Source: Shewanella sp. NIFS-20-20 (lineage in GTDB: Bacteria; Pseudomonadota; Gammaproteobacteria; Enterobacterales; Shewanellaceae). Taken from it: 34,112 nucleotides of DNA. Location: NCBI RefSeq assembly GCF_019209865.1, contig NZ_JAHUTT010000042.1, forward strand, positions 1 through 34,112. Direction: 5' to 3'. Position numbers and translations under genes: made by a program. The stretch's first letter is position 1. Each line of letters begins with the position of its first letter. Under the pieces are notes generated by a model. That model was given only the letters and a program-made list of their open reading frames with translations, did no database searches and was not told the DNA's origin. Positions 7,703-16,449 of this stretch are shown here, piece after piece.

Positions 7703-9364
7703 ATGTGTTCAATTTTTGCCATTCTTGATATTCAAACCGACGCCGATAGCTTGCGTCCAATTGCGCTTGAAATGTCTAAACGCCTCCGCCATCGTGGTCC
7801 AGATTGGTCGGGTATTTACCAAGATGATCACGCGATCCTGGCTCATGAACGTTTAGCTATCGTCGATATCGAACATGGCGCCCAACCGCTATATAGCGCC
7901 GATAATAGCCTGGTGCTCGCCGTAAACGGTGAAATATATAACCATAAGCAACTGAAAGCCCAATTAGGCGATAAATACAGTTATCAGACCCACTCTGATT
8001 GCGAGGTGATCTTAGCGTTATATCAAGAATACGGCTGCGAATTTTTAGATATGCTAAACGGCATCTTCGCTTTCGTGTTATATGACAAACGCACAGGTCA
8101 ATACTTAATTGGCCGAGATCATATGGGTATAATCCCGCTCTATACCGGTCACGATAGTGCGGGCAATGTGTATGTTGCCTCTGAAATGAAAGCACTAGTC
8201 CCGGTATGTAACCATGTCGCTGAGTTTGCTCCTGGTCATTATCAAGTCTCTGATCAGGCTGCGGTGCGTTATTATCAACGAGACTGGATGAATTATCAGG
8301 CCGTGGCCGAAAATCCGGCAAGTAGCCAAGAGATCCGTACCGCGTTAGAAGCCGCCGTCAAGCGGCAACTCATGTCAGACGTGCCATATGGGGTATTACT
8401 CTCAGGTGGGCTCGACTCATCGGTCATCTCAGCCATCACGCAAACGTTTGCCAAGCACCGAATTGAAGACAATGATGCTTCGCAAGCTTGGTGGCCACAA
8501 TTGCACTCCTTTGCAGTGGGTCTACAAGGTGCCCCTGATCTAGCCGCTGCGCAAAAGGTGGCAGATGCTATAGGTACCATACATCACGAAATTCACTTCA
8601 CCTTCCAAGAAGGTCTCGATGCTATCAGTGACGTGATCTACCACTTAGAAACCTATGACGTTACCACCATCAGAGCCGCGACCCCGATGTACTTAATGGC
8701 ACGAAAAATCAAAGCCATGGGCATTAAGATGGTGCTCTCTGGTGAAGGGGCCGATGAATTATTTGGCGGCTACTTATATTTCCATAAAGCGCCAAATGCC
8801 GAAGCTTTCCATGAAGAATTAGTACGAAAGCTCGATAAACTGCATTTGTTCGATTGCTTACGCGCCAATAAAGCCATGGCAGCGTGGGGATTAGAAGCCC
8901 GAGTGCCTTTCTTAGATAAAGAGTTTATTGACATCGCCATGCGTACCAACCCGCAAGCTAAAATGTCTGGCAAGGGTAAAATTGAAAAACATATCCTACG
9001 CGAAGCCTTTAGCGACGCCTTGCCAGAGTCAGTTGTCTGGCGTCAAAAAGAGCAATTTAGCGATGGGGTGGGATATTCATGGATTGATGGTTTAAAAGAG
9101 GTCGCCGCCACAAAAGTAACGGATAAAGAGATGGAAAACGCCCATTTCCGCTTCCCATACAATACACCGCAAACCAAGGAAGCCTATTTATATCGCGGTT
9201 TCTTTGAACAGCACTTCCCTCTGCCTAGTGCGGCAGAAACCGTTCCAGGCGGTAAGTCGGTTGCTTGCTCAACCCCAGAGGCGCTGGCATGGGATGCGAG
9301 CCTGCAAGGTGTCATTGACCCATCCGGTCGCGCGGTGCGTGAAGTACACAGCGATAGTTACTGA
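7703..9364 (+). CDS. asnB: Asparagine synthetase B (glutamine-hydrolysing)
   Basis: AsnB makes asparagine from aspartate, ATP and glutamine. The product has 554 residues, the E. coli length. The N-terminal class II glutamine amidotransferase domain starts MCSIFAIL, so Cys2 becomes the N-terminal nucleophile after methionine removal, with RHRGPDWSG and VNGEIYNHKQ following. The C-terminal synthetase domain has the ATP pyrophosphatase loop LLSGGLDSSVIS at about residues 233-244 and LSGEGADELFGGYLYFHK. ATG 7703 is chosen because the catalytic Cys must be residue 2 and GGAGAG lies upstream; an upstream in-frame start adds four residues and would destroy the active site. A terminator follows. Confidence 0.97.
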   Translation: MCSIFAILDIQTDADSLRPIALEMSKRLRHRGPDWSGIYQDDHAILAHERLAIVDIEHGAQPLYSADNSLVLAVNGEIYNHKQLKAQLGDKYSYQTHSDCEVILALYQEYGCEFLDMLNGIFAFVLYDKRTGQYLIGRDHMGIIPLYTGHDSAGNVYVASEMKALVPVCNHVAEFAPGHYQVSDQAAVRYYQRDWMNYQAVAENPASSQEIRTALEAAVKRQLMSDVPYGVLLSGGLDSSVISAITQTFAKHRIEDNDASQAWWPQLHSFAVGLQGAPDLAAAQKVADAIGTIHHEIHFTFQEGLDAISDVIYHLETYDVTTIRAATPMYLMARKIKAMGIKMVLSGEGADELFGGYLYFHKAPNAEAFHEELVRKLDKLHLFDCLRANKAMAAWGLEARVPFLDKEFIDIAMRTNPQAKMSGKGKIEKHILREAFSDALPESVVWRQKEQFSDGVGYSWIDGLKEVAATKVTDKEMENAHFRFPYNTPQTKEAYLYRGFFEQHFPLPSAAETVPGGKSVACSTPEALAWDASLQGVIDPSGRAVREVHSDSY

Positions 9365-9382
9365 TCCCTTGCGTCTAATTTG

Positions 9383-9412
9383 ACAGCCCTGTTTGCTCCA
9401 GGGCTGTTTTTT
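9383..9412 (+). terminator. Rho-independent terminator of asnB
   Basis: An 8-bp stem (9383-9390 with 9400-9407) closing a 9-base loop runs into TTTTTT about 20 bases after the asnB stop codon. Confidence 0.88.
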
Positions 9413-9453
9413 GGGCATTATCAAGTACGACTTCAGAGAAAGATGCATCGCCA

Positions 9454-10080
9454 ATGACCAAATATCAAAGCGTAAACGTTGCCGCCACCCTCTGGGCATT
9501 CACCTTTTTAGTGGTGTTCGCTTGGTCAGCGTATCACCCCTTCGAGAGAGGCACTTGGGTGTTAGAAGTGGCACCGGCCGTCTTAGGCGCCGCCGCGCTG
9601 CTGTTAAGTCGGCGTCGTTTTCCTCTGACCCCTTTACTGTATGTCTTGATCTTAATTCATTGCATCATTTTATTGATTGGCGGCCATTATACCTACGCCG
9701 AAGTACCGTTATTTGACTGGATAGCCGAACACACTGGCAGCAGTCGCAATAACTATGACAAATTAGGTCATTTCGCCCAAGGTTTTGTACCAGTAATGAT
9801 TGCGCGTGAAATAACGCTTCGGCTGCAAGTCTTTAATAGTCGGGCTTGGGCTAATTTCTTTGTGGTGTGTTTTGCGCTGGCTTTTAGCGCGTTTTACGAA
9901 TTGATCGAATGGTGGGTCGCCTTGGCCTCGGCTGAAGGTGCAGAGGCTTTCTTAGGGACTCAAGGTTATGTATGGGACACCCAATCAGACATGGGAGCTG
10001 CATTAATAGGCGCTATCGCGGCACTCGTGACCTTGTCATCTTGGCATGATAGCCAGCTGAGCCAATTTATTAAGCGCTAA
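9454..10080 (+). CDS. yjdF: DUF2238 (YjdF-like) inner-membrane protein
   Basis: This 208-residue protein has about six hydrophobic segments, near residues 8-27, 37-50, 61-76, 95-110, 126-145 and 178-195. It carries the DUF2238 hallmarks: NNYDKLGHFAQGFVPVMIAREI, FSAFYELIEWW and GYVWDTQSDMGAALIGA, in which charged His, Asp and Glu residues lie at membrane edges. E. coli YjdF is the named relative and its function is unknown. The ribosome site is weak (AGAAAGA). Its stop codon is only three bases from the stop of the convergent VOC gene, with no room for a separate terminator. Confidence 0.85.
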   Translation: MTKYQSVNVAATLWAFTFLVVFAWSAYHPFERGTWVLEVAPAVLGAAALLLSRRRFPLTPLLYVLILIHCIILLIGGHYTYAEVPLFDWIAEHTGSSRNNYDKLGHFAQGFVPVMIAREITLRLQVFNSRAWANFFVVCFALAFSAFYELIEWWVALASAEGAEAFLGTQGYVWDTQSDMGAALIGAIAALVTLSSWHDSQLSQFIKR

Positions 10081-10083
10081 TGG

Positions 10084-10434
10084 CTACTCGCTCCATACCG
10101 CATACTCATTGCCATTAGGGCAGCAAAAATGAAAACGCTGACCACCGGGAAAACTAAAGGTATTTTTTGATATTTCGCCGCCGGCGTTAACAATATCTTG
10201 GGCGGTTTTGGCCAAATCTTCGCTGTAAATCACCACTAAAGGACAGCCTTTAGCCGTATTAAAACATAAGGCGTCTTCATAAAAACCGCCATCAATGCCC
10301 ACGTGATTAAAACAGGAATAATGCGGACCATAATCACTAAATTGCCAGCCAAAGACTCGGGTAAAAAATGCCTTGGCCAAGGCCATATCGCGAACAGGGA
10401 TCTCTAGATAGTTAATGCTATGATGCTGTGCCAT
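10084..10434 (-). CDS. VOC superfamily (glyoxalase/bleomycin resistance-like) protein
   Basis: The 116-residue protein has the beta-alpha-beta-beta-beta layout of a vicinal oxygen chelate domain. It opens with SINYLEIPVRDMALAKAFFT, continues with VFGWQFSDYGPHYSCF and closes with GGQRFHFCCPNGNEYAVWSE. VOC proteins bind a divalent metal and act as dioxygenases, glyoxalases, isomerases or antibiotic-binding proteins; nothing in this sequence picks one. A GGAG site upstream supports ATG 10432-10434. It is the last gene of a leftward pair with the DUF445 gene, 16 bases apart. Confidence 0.8.
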   Translation of the reverse strand: MAQHHSINYLEIPVRDMALAKAFFTRVFGWQFSDYGPHYSCFNHVGIDGGFYEDALCFNTAKGCPLVVIYSEDLAKTAQDIVNAGGEISKNTFSFPGGQRFHFCCPNGNEYAVWSE

Positions 10435-10450
10435 ATGACCTTATCTCCTA

Positions 10451-11161
10451 TTACATTTGAATCAACCCAGCCACTAAACCAAGTAGGCCACCAAATACGC
10501 CGCCCCAAATCACTAACCATCCCAAATGAGCCTTGATCATGTGTTGCACCATGACTTTTACCATCTGCGGGGTCAATTCATTTAAGCGTTGCTCAATAAT
10601 CTCTTTAATTTGCGCTTTTAAACCCGTCAGTTTTTCCGGCTGTTCTAACTCATTTATCAACAGTTGTTGAAAATCTTCGCTAGTGGCAATATCGACTAAA
10701 GACGCCTGCATTTTTTCGATAAACGGCTGACGTAACGGCACTAACGCTTCGTTGCCACCAAACATGGCAAGCATGCCGCCAAATGATGATTGTTCAACCG
10801 TAGTGACTAGCGCATCAAACGCGGGGTTTAAGTCGACCTTAGTAATGACCCCCGACAGATTCAGCATCGATGAGGACGTCGCCCCTTTAGATAAAAATTT
10901 ATCAATATTTTCGTCGGTAAAGAATTGTTCCATCATCAACTCACTGATGGCCCGTTTAAACTCCTCAAACCGCGCGGGAATGACGCCTGAACCGTACAAA
11001 CCGGGGACTTTCTCAAATAACATATGCACAGCCAGTGCATTGGTAATGGCTCCGGATAACGCGAATAAACCTACGCTTAATATCAGCGCTTGCTGACTGA
11101 AATAACCGATTAATGTGAGCAACACACACAACAGATTAGTGATGGTACTTTTAGACAACAT
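10451..11161 (-). CDS. DUF445 family membrane protein
   Basis: This 236-residue protein has two hydrophobic segments near the N-terminus (about 8-45) and one at the C-terminus (about 212-234), with a long helical soluble part between them. The segment SGAITNALAVHMLFEKVPGLYGSGVIPARF is typical of DUF445: the N-A-x-A-V/I-x-M-L-F pattern followed by P-x-x-x-GSGVIP. Its molecular function is unknown. The start was set at ATG 11161 because AAAGGGAC lies just upstream; the longer frame beginning at 11191 lacks a site. It is probably cotranscribed with the VOC gene, and possibly with the ferredoxin-reductase gene 80 bases upstream. Confidence 0.8.
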   Translation of the reverse strand: MLSKSTITNLLCVLLTLIGYFSQQALILSVGLFALSGAITNALAVHMLFEKVPGLYGSGVIPARFEEFKRAISELMMEQFFTDENIDKFLSKGATSSSMLNLSGVITKVDLNPAFDALVTTVEQSSFGGMLAMFGGNEALVPLRQPFIEKMQASLVDIATSEDFQQLLINELEQPEKLTGLKAQIKEIIEQRLNELTPQMVKVMVQHMIKAHLGWLVIWGGVFGGLLGLVAGLIQM

Positions 11162-11241
11162 CTTGTCCCTTTCATAATTAATATGGGACATATTGTAGGG
11201 ATTTTACCCGCACTAACAAGTGCCTATCACTGACAAATAGC

Positions 11242-12246
11242 TTAGCCCCAAGTGCGAGGACGCTTTCTTAGCTCACGGTAATCAAAGGATAATACATGGA
11301 TCCTCTCAATCGGCACCCCCGATAAAAAGACCCGCTCTTGACCACGTAAGACCATTTTAGGTTCACCACAAATAAACACCCGAAATTGACGATCAAACTG
11401 ATGACGCCCGGTCACCAATTCAATCGGCTCGGCTAAGCGTACTCGTTTACCATCGACTTGGGATTTTTCACTATCGGCGCCAACACAAGCTTGATAAAAA
11501 AAATTACGGTTCATCAACATCCACTGCAATAACTGTTTATGTTGATATAAATCATCGAGATTCCGGCCATAATGATACAAATATATATTACCGCTATGGC
11601 CCTTATTTAAGGCTTCCTCAGCGATGCCAGCCACCGCTCCCAGTCCCGTGCCTTCGCCAATCAGCACTAAGGTATCCTCAGGCATGCCGGGATAATAATG
11701 GCAATGACCCCAAGGTCCTTGTAAGAGTAATTGATCCCCCTCGCAAGCTCGGTAAAACAACCAGTCGCTAAATTTACCATTGCGTTTGCGCTTAACATGA
11801 AACTCCAATAAATCGCCACTGACCTTGGCAATAGCAAAGGTTCGCCCCACCCCGTCGGGCTGACGAATATTGACCGATTGCCCAGCCAAAAAACGCTTAT
11901 TACCTGAGACTTGCACGATTAACTTAACCACATGCTCACTTAACCGCGTTTTAGCCACTATCGGGGCACTTAAGAACAAGCTATCGGACTGAACGCTCTG
12001 CAAAGTCAGTCCATGGGATGGAATACACTGACAGGCAAATAATAAGCCTTCTTGCTTATACTCTATCTCCAACCCCCGTTGGGCTAATAACGCCAAATCG
12101 CCTTCTACGTATTTCATTAAACAGCTGCGACACCGACCTTTACGACAAGAGTAATTGGCCGGATAATTTTGTCTAAGTAAGGCATCTAATACCGTCTCAC
12201 CACTACTAGCCTCAAACGCGACACCATCTACGTAAAATATACTCAT
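11242..12246 (-). CDS. Ferredoxin-reductase fusion: 2Fe-2S domain plus FAD/NAD(P) oxidoreductase
   Basis: This 334-residue protein fuses two electron-transfer modules. Residues 1-85 are a plant-type 2Fe-2S ferredoxin domain with cluster ligands Cys34, Cys39 and Cys42 (SCRKGRCRSC) and a fourth Cys at 72 or 74 (FACQC). From about 95 on, a ferredoxin-NADP reductase-like part binds FAD (GVGRTFAIAK) and NAD(P)H (VLIGEGTGLGAVAGIAEEAL). Such proteins pass electrons from NAD(P)H to partner oxygenases, dehydratases or flavin substrates; the CDP-6-deoxyglucoseen reductase/flavin reductase type is the closest match. No oxygenase or sugar-biosynthesis partner is next to it, so the acceptor is unknown. 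The ribosome site at ATG 12246 is weak. Confidence 0.85.
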   Translation of the reverse strand: MSIFYVDGVAFEASSGETVLDALLRQNYPANYSCRKGRCRSCLMKYVEGDLALLAQRGLEIEYKQEGLLFACQCIPSHGLTLQSVQSDSLFLSAPIVAKTRLSEHVVKLIVQVSGNKRFLAGQSVNIRQPDGVGRTFAIAKVSGDLLEFHVKRKRNGKFSDWLFYRACEGDQLLLQGPWGHCHYYPGMPEDTLVLIGEGTGLGAVAGIAEEALNKGHSGNIYLYHYGRNLDDLYQHKQLLQWMLMNRNFFYQACVGADSEKSQVDGKRVRLAEPIELVTGRHQFDRQFRVFICGEPKMVLRGQERVFLSGVPIERIHVLSFDYRELRKRPRTWG

Positions 12247-12415
12247 GCATTCGACTCATTCATTACCAGTCCCCAAAAGGGCAAAAATATGCCGCCATCT
12301 ATTGAGTGTATTCCACCGTTACACATTCACAAGTTGAATCAAGTTTTGGTTAAAATCCTGTTAGCAGTGTCAGGTCTCAGGTAAACTAGCGGCCTTAGAC
12401 AAGGAGATAGGTTTC

Positions 12416-12772
12416 ATGAAGTTAGTTAGATTTTTATTAGGCAAACTTATTTTGCTATTAAATGCAGTATTTAAACCGAAACAACAAAGCCGCAGTCCGC
12501 AAGAGCAACAAACTATCGATGCTGCCACGGCCGCCCTCACCTTATATCAATATCCAGCCTGTCCTTTTTGCGTCAAAGTGCGTCGACAAATGCACCGGCA
12601 GAAACTCAATATTCAACTGCAAGATGCGAAAATCGCTGAGCATGCAGAGACATTACGTCAGCAAGGGGGGCACTTAAAAGTCCCGTGTTTGCGGATTGAA
12701 CAAGCAGGAAAAATTCAGTGGTTATATGAGTCTAATGACATTATCAGTTATTTGAAGCAGCACTACGCCTAA
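12416..12772 (+). CDS. Membrane-anchored glutaredoxin-like protein
   Basis: The 118-residue protein begins with a hydrophobic helix at about residues 3-18 (VRFLLGKLILLLNAVF), a short hydrophilic linker, then a glutaredoxin fold from about residue 41. The redox motif is CPFC (Cys49, Cys52) in YQYPACPFCVKVRRQM. The cis-proline region is KVPCLRI and the C-terminus is ESNDIISYLKQHYA, as in glutaredoxin 2/3-like proteins. It likely reduces disulfides or glutathionylated thiols at the inner face of the cytoplasmic membrane. A strong AAGGAG site lies eight bases before ATG. It is divergent from the ferredoxin-reductase gene and convergent with the next gene. Confidence 0.88.
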   Translation: MKLVRFLLGKLILLLNAVFKPKQQSRSPQEQQTIDAATAALTLYQYPACPFCVKVRRQMHRQKLNIQLQDAKIAEHAETLRQQGGHLKVPCLRIEQAGKIQWLYESNDIISYLKQHYA

Positions 12773-12776
12773 TCAC

Positions 12777-13466
12777 TCATCGCCGCCATAAATAGATCCG
12801 GTCACTGTAGTCATAAAGCCACTGTGGCCGATATACCACCAGCAAGGTGATCAGCATGCCATTTAATAACGCCTCAGGAAACATCAACAGCGGGGCGATG
12901 GTCAAATAATTATCCCATAAATATTCGCCACTTACCTCTGTGGTCATATAGACAAACCCAGCCCATAACAACAAATGCACCAATAAGGTCACTGCCGCAT
13001 TTAAAAACCCGCCACAAAAAATGTAGACAAACACATGGTGCGGTAATAAATGAAAGCAACGATGATAAACCACATAGCTCACAAAGAGAGGCAGACTAAT
13101 CGCAATCAAGCTATAGGCGAAGAATTGCCAAGGTTGCTCAAGCACGAGCAAGCTAAACGCCATCGACGGTAGCAATAAGGCTACCGTGGCCAAGCGCCAA
13201 CCAAACATCAGCATACACAGCGTCAACCCAAGAAAATGTAAATGCAAACTCGGGTGAATACTGGCATCCATCAGCCACAGACCGAATATGGCTAAGGTGG
13301 TTAGCCATAGTCGCTGGCGTAACGATGCTGCCTGCATCACTAACTTGAGCTCAACACTGGGCCAAATGATGACCATCCACGCCAACCATATCAGCGCCAT
13401 CAAGAGATAGTCATTTTGCCAGCGCCAATCAATGTTCGCCCATAAGGTCGACCAATATTGCATCAT
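12777..13466 (-). CDS. CbiM-like/COG3235 integral membrane protein (ECF transporter permease family)
   Basis: About 229 residues form six to seven hydrophobic helices. The best resemblance is to the energy-coupling-factor permease/CbiM-like family (COG3235), with SIHPSLHLHFLGLTLCMLMF as the histidine-rich metal-site-like segment. Classical CbiM imports cobalt for B12 synthesis, but no ATPase, CbiN/CbiQ gene or cobalamin riboswitch is near, so the substrate is not established. The start is uncertain: TTG 13478, GTG 13475, ATG 13466 and ATG 13463 are all in frame with poor ribosome sites, and ATG 13466 is chosen. It faces the glutaredoxin gene tail to tail with a four-base gap. Confidence 0.65.
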   Translation of the reverse strand: MMQYWSTLWANIDWRWQNDYLLMALIWLAWMVIIWPSVELKLVMQAASLRQRLWLTTLAIFGLWLMDASIHPSLHLHFLGLTLCMLMFGWRLATVALLLPSMAFSLLVLEQPWQFFAYSLIAISLPLFVSYVVYHRCFHLLPHHVFVYIFCGGFLNAAVTLLVHLLLWAGFVYMTTEVSGEYLWDNYLTIAPLLMFPEALLNGMLITLLVVYRPQWLYDYSDRIYLWRR

Positions 13467-13564
13467 CGAGCACACCAAAATATATAATTGAACTAAAAGT
13501 TAATGTAACTCAATTAGTTTGCCGTTAAACTGAATTTTTTGCAGGCAGGTAAAGGTAAGTCATT

Positions 13565-14002
13565 ATGACTAAATATAGCGGGTTGATCTTAGGTATGGCC
13601 ACTCTCGTCGTGATCAGTGGTTGCCAATTATCACCATCGATATCAGAAGCCTATGCTGGCAAACTCCGTGATAACCTCGTTACCCGCATTGGCCAAGATG
13701 GCACCAAGCTATTTACTTACAGTCTGCGCTTGACGGACCCTGTCATTGGTGATGAAAATCGCCGCCCAACCAGCCGTAAAGAAGCATTAAGGATGGAGCG
13801 AGAATCACGGGACTTACGGGATCTTATCGCTGAACAAACGGAATTAGGCTTAGAGAAAACACTCGAAATGAGCGGTTATTGTCGTCAAGGGTATATCGAA
13901 TTGAGTCGCTTAATTGCCAGCGACCGCGGTGAGATCCGCGGCGAATGTAATGAAGCGGCGACCGCAGAAGATCGCCAAAAATTCACCAATCATTATTCTT
14001 GA
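13565..14002 (+). CDS. Putative lipoprotein of unknown function
   Basis: The 145-residue product has a lipoprotein signal peptide: a short basic start, a hydrophobic core and the lipobox VISGC with Cys20 as the acylated residue. The mature part is hydrophilic and probably mostly helical (RKEALRMERESRDLRDLI, TELGLEKTLEMSGYC) with two further cysteines. I do not recognise the family beyond small Shewanella-type lipoproteins. An AGGTAAAGGTAAG purine-rich stretch precedes ATG. Its last ten bases overlap the end of the oppositely transcribed yqfB gene. Confidence 0.7.
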   Translation: MTKYSGLILGMATLVVISGCQLSPSISEAYAGKLRDNLVTRIGQDGTKLFTYSLRLTDPVIGDENRRPTSRKEALRMERESRDLRDLIAEQTELGLEKTLEMSGYCRQGYIELSRLIASDRGEIRGECNEAATAEDRQKFTNHYS

Positions 14003-14310
14003 GCTAAGCATTCAAAAGCGATTTTATACAATTGCTCAATCCCTGGATAAATATCAGAAATGACTTGATGCAATTGGGGTAAGCTCATATTTTCTGCATC
14101 GGCTTCCGCCTGGGTCAGTGCCGAGAGTTTAATTGGCGCTACCGAGACAATCTTGATATCGCAAAACCAACGGCCAGTTTCAAAAGTGGATACTGGCAAA
14201 ACTAGTCCAGCAACCACCTTAGACTCAGCCTCATCTCTCAAGGTAATCGTCTTTTTACCACTGAGAATATCAGCTTCAAAACGCTCAAAAAAAGTCATTG
14301 CAGTTAACAT
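13993..14310 (-). CDS. yqfB: N4-acetylcytidine amidohydrolase (ASCH domain, YqfB)
   Basis: The 105-residue product aligns along its length with E. coli YqfB, an ASCH-fold enzyme that removes the acetyl group from N4-acetylcytidine. The catalytic residues known from E. coli (Lys21, Thr24, Glu74) correspond to Lys20 and Thr23 in GKKTITLRDE and Glu73 in DAENMSL. The C-terminus (ISDIYPGIEQLYKIAFECL) also matches. ATG 14310 was chosen from homologue length and a GGA-type site; the frame runs 15 codons further upstream. It overlaps the convergent lipoprotein gene by ten bases. Confidence 0.9.
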   Translation of the reverse strand: MLTAMTFFERFEADILSGKKTITLRDEAESKVVAGLVLPVSTFETGRWFCDIKIVSVAPIKLSALTQAEADAENMSLPQLHQVISDIYPGIEQLYKIAFECLAQE

Positions 14311-14485
14311 AAATAGGATCCAAATACTGGCAAGGCGGCGAGTATACTGCAACATTACCTTTAACGGCAGTAAATCTACGCGCGCTATTTTTTGCTAAGG
14401 CGGTAAATTTTGGGTACACTCGCCGCCTTGGCGAACAATAGAACAATTATCTATTGGTTTAGTCCCAAACAGCGTAATCGAGCAC

Positions 14486-14683
14486 ATGAATAAAAAGCAG
14501 AAAATCATCAAGAAAATGGCCAAGCGTGCCAAAGCACGTGAAAACCAAAAAGAGCATCCAGTTCAGGGTGGTCAAAAACCTAAATATATCTCTAAAGCTG
14601 AACGCGCCAAAATGGAAGCCGACGCAGCAACGGCAACAAATCAAGGATCTGAGGCCGACAGCAGCACAGCGCAAGACGAGTAA
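14486..14683 (+). CDS. DUF2986 small basic protein
   Basis: This 65-residue protein opens with MNKKQKIIKKMAKRAKAR and contains KPKYISKAERAKMEAD, the pattern of DUF2986, a family found in Shewanella, Vibrio and relatives. The N-terminal half is highly basic and the C-terminal half acidic, with no membrane segment or cysteine. Function is unknown; the charge pattern would allow nucleic-acid or ribosome contact, but that is inference. The ribosome site is weak. A strong hairpin lies just downstream, shared with the convergent MATE gene. Confidence 0.75.
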   Translation: MNKKQKIIKKMAKRAKARENQKEHPVQGGQKPKYISKAERAKMEADAATATNQGSEADSSTAQDE

Positions 14684-14697
14684 TGAATCACTAGCGC

Positions 14698-14732
14698 CTT
14701 GGCTCGACAATAATGTCTATTATCGAGCCAAG
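14698..14732. terminator. Hairpin shared by convergent DUF2986 and MATE genes
   Basis: A 10-bp perfect stem (14698-14707 with 14723-14732) continues after one mismatch into four more pairs around the loop ATGTC. It sits between two convergent stop codons. There is no long T-run on either side, so it may act as a bidirectional but imperfect terminator. Confidence 0.55.
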
Positions 14733-14776
14733 ATAGTGCGTGAGTCGCAGGCTTTGGCTATCGTTGGCCCAATACC

Positions 14777-16255
14777 TTAGGTCGCTTTTCGCTCAAGCTC
14801 ATCATCGTTTTCTAGCGCCAAGGATGATTGCTCTTCGCTTAATTGCGCCATTTGAACTGTCGAAGACGACAACGCATTCCCACTGGATAAGCTTAAGCCT
14901 TCCTTTTCAAATTCAGTGTCTTCGCCATGGGGTGTCATGGTGACGTTATCGACCAAGCGATAGGCCACCCAAACCCCCAAGATCCCAAATAATATCGAAC
15001 CAACGACTTGCCCCCAGAGCACACCGTATACCCCCCAAAAGTGGCCGCCGACATAGACAAAGGGCACAGTACCAAGCGTCGCTTTGCCGATATTAAATAA
15101 GGTCGAATACTTAGGCTTACCCAAATTGTTAAACGACGCATTGGCGACAAATAGAATTCCTGAAAAGACAAAAAATATCGACAGATATTCTAGAAAGTAA
15201 TGAACTAGCTCAGCGCCATCACCATGAAGGTCAAAGCCTTCAACAATCAGATTGCGGCCTAGATACAACACCACTGACACCACCGACACATACAAGCTGC
15301 AAAAATAGATCGCCTTGGTGAGCGTCGCACGTACCCGCTCACGTTGGCATGCACCGAAATTTTGGCCAACAATTGGGCCAATGGCTCCCGATAAGGCAAA
15401 AATCATTCCAAAGGCCACAGGGATCATGCGGCCAATTACCGCCCAACCGGCCACATAGCTATCCCCGTATTCAGCTATCGAGCGCATGACTATCCCATTG
15501 CCAATGGGCGTGGCAATATTGGTGAGCATCGCCGGTCCCGCGATGGCAAACACCGGCCGCAGATCTTGGCGAAACTCATTCAAACTATTTCGTCTAAATA
15601 ATTGGTGTTTATAGACAACACCGCGAGCGGCAATGATGAGAACACATACGCGCGCCAATACCGAAGCAATGGCGGCCCCTTCGATCCCCATCCCGAGCAT
15701 AAAAATAAAAATAGGGTCAAGCACCGCATTGACGGCTCCGCCACTGAGCGCCGACATCATGGATAACTTGGCATCCCCCACCGCACGTAGCGCTGCCCCT
15801 AATGCCATCGCTAAGCAAATAATCGGTAACGAGGGCACTAAAATATATAAAAAACTTGCCGCTAAGGTCGCTGTATTACCTGTCGCGCCCACTAGTGCCA
15901 AAATATCAGGAATACATAGCGTGACAATGACACTAACCCCACAAGACACCATGACGGTGATAATGGCACTACTGGCGAGTAAGCGTTTGGCCTGTTCAAT
16001 TTGTTTTTGCCCCAGGGCGCGCGACACCACCGCACCTAAGGCGATGGATAAGCCAATCCCGATGGAGGTGGTAAAAAAAGAAACGGTACCGGCATAACCG
16101 ACCGCCGCAGCCAATTCAGCTTGCCCAAGCATACTGAGATAAAACATATCTAGTAAATCAACGATAAACAGCGCAGAAATGCCGATAGTCGCCGTGGATG
16201 TCATCACCCAGATATGCCGCATTAAGTCGCCTTGTACAAACTTGGCTTGAGCCAT
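14777..16255 (-). CDS. MATE family multidrug/cation efflux transporter
   Basis: This 492-residue inner-membrane protein has about twelve transmembrane segments in two related halves, the usual MATE layout. Typical motifs include LSMLGQAELAAAVGYAGTV in the first half, GAVVSRALGQKQ, and GAIGPIVGQNFGACQRERVR in the second half. MATE proteins export drugs or organic cations in exchange for Na+ or H+; neither the substrate nor the coupling ion can be told from the sequence. A hydrophilic, acidic tail of roughly 60 residues follows the last helix, longer than in many MATE proteins. GGGAG precedes ATG 16255. The 253 bp upstream contain two inverted repeats that could be operators. Confidence 0.9.
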   Translation of the reverse strand: MAQAKFVQGDLMRHIWVMTSTATIGISALFIVDLLDMFYLSMLGQAELAAAVGYAGTVSFFTTSIGIGLSIALGAVVSRALGQKQIEQAKRLLASSAIITVMVSCGVSVIVTLCIPDILALVGATGNTATLAASFLYILVPSLPIICLAMALGAALRAVGDAKLSMMSALSGGAVNAVLDPIFIFMLGMGIEGAAIASVLARVCVLIIAARGVVYKHQLFRRNSLNEFRQDLRPVFAIAGPAMLTNIATPIGNGIVMRSIAEYGDSYVAGWAVIGRMIPVAFGMIFALSGAIGPIVGQNFGACQRERVRATLTKAIYFCSLYVSVVSVVLYLGRNLIVEGFDLHGDGAELVHYFLEYLSIFFVFSGILFVANASFNNLGKPKYSTLFNIGKATLGTVPFVYVGGHFWGVYGVLWGQVVGSILFGILGVWVAYRLVDNVTMTPHGEDTEFEKEGLSLSSGNALSSSTVQMAQLSEEQSSLALENDDELERKAT

Positions 16256-16355
16256 ACTTCTCCCTTTAACCTAACCTATCGCCAAAAGAACGGATGCTAA
16301 ATCGCTTGATGCAAAAAACACTTTCTGACTTAAACCAAGCTTAATCATAGTGGTT

Positions 16356-16381
16356 GGTGGATAATTGTTACCTAATCCACC
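16356..16381. promoter_or_regulatory. Inverted repeat upstream of the MATE gene
   Basis: Two 7-base arms, GGTGGAT at 16356-16362 and ATCCACC at 16375-16381, form a perfect inverted repeat with a 12-base spacer. It lies about 100 bases upstream of the MATE start codon and about 130 upstream of the L,D-transpeptidase start. It could be an operator, but no regulator gene is adjacent. Confidence 0.3.
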
Positions 16382-16449
16382 AGACAACACCAGCAAGATT
16401 AACAATTTGCAACAATCGAACCTACTTGAGGTTATGAGAAAGCTTCACG

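Noticed and set aside
12777..13466. Cobalt importer CbiM with a cobalamin riboswitch
   Set aside because: No ATPase or partner subunits are near, and the 86-bp upstream gap is too short and lacks a recognisable B12-box structure.
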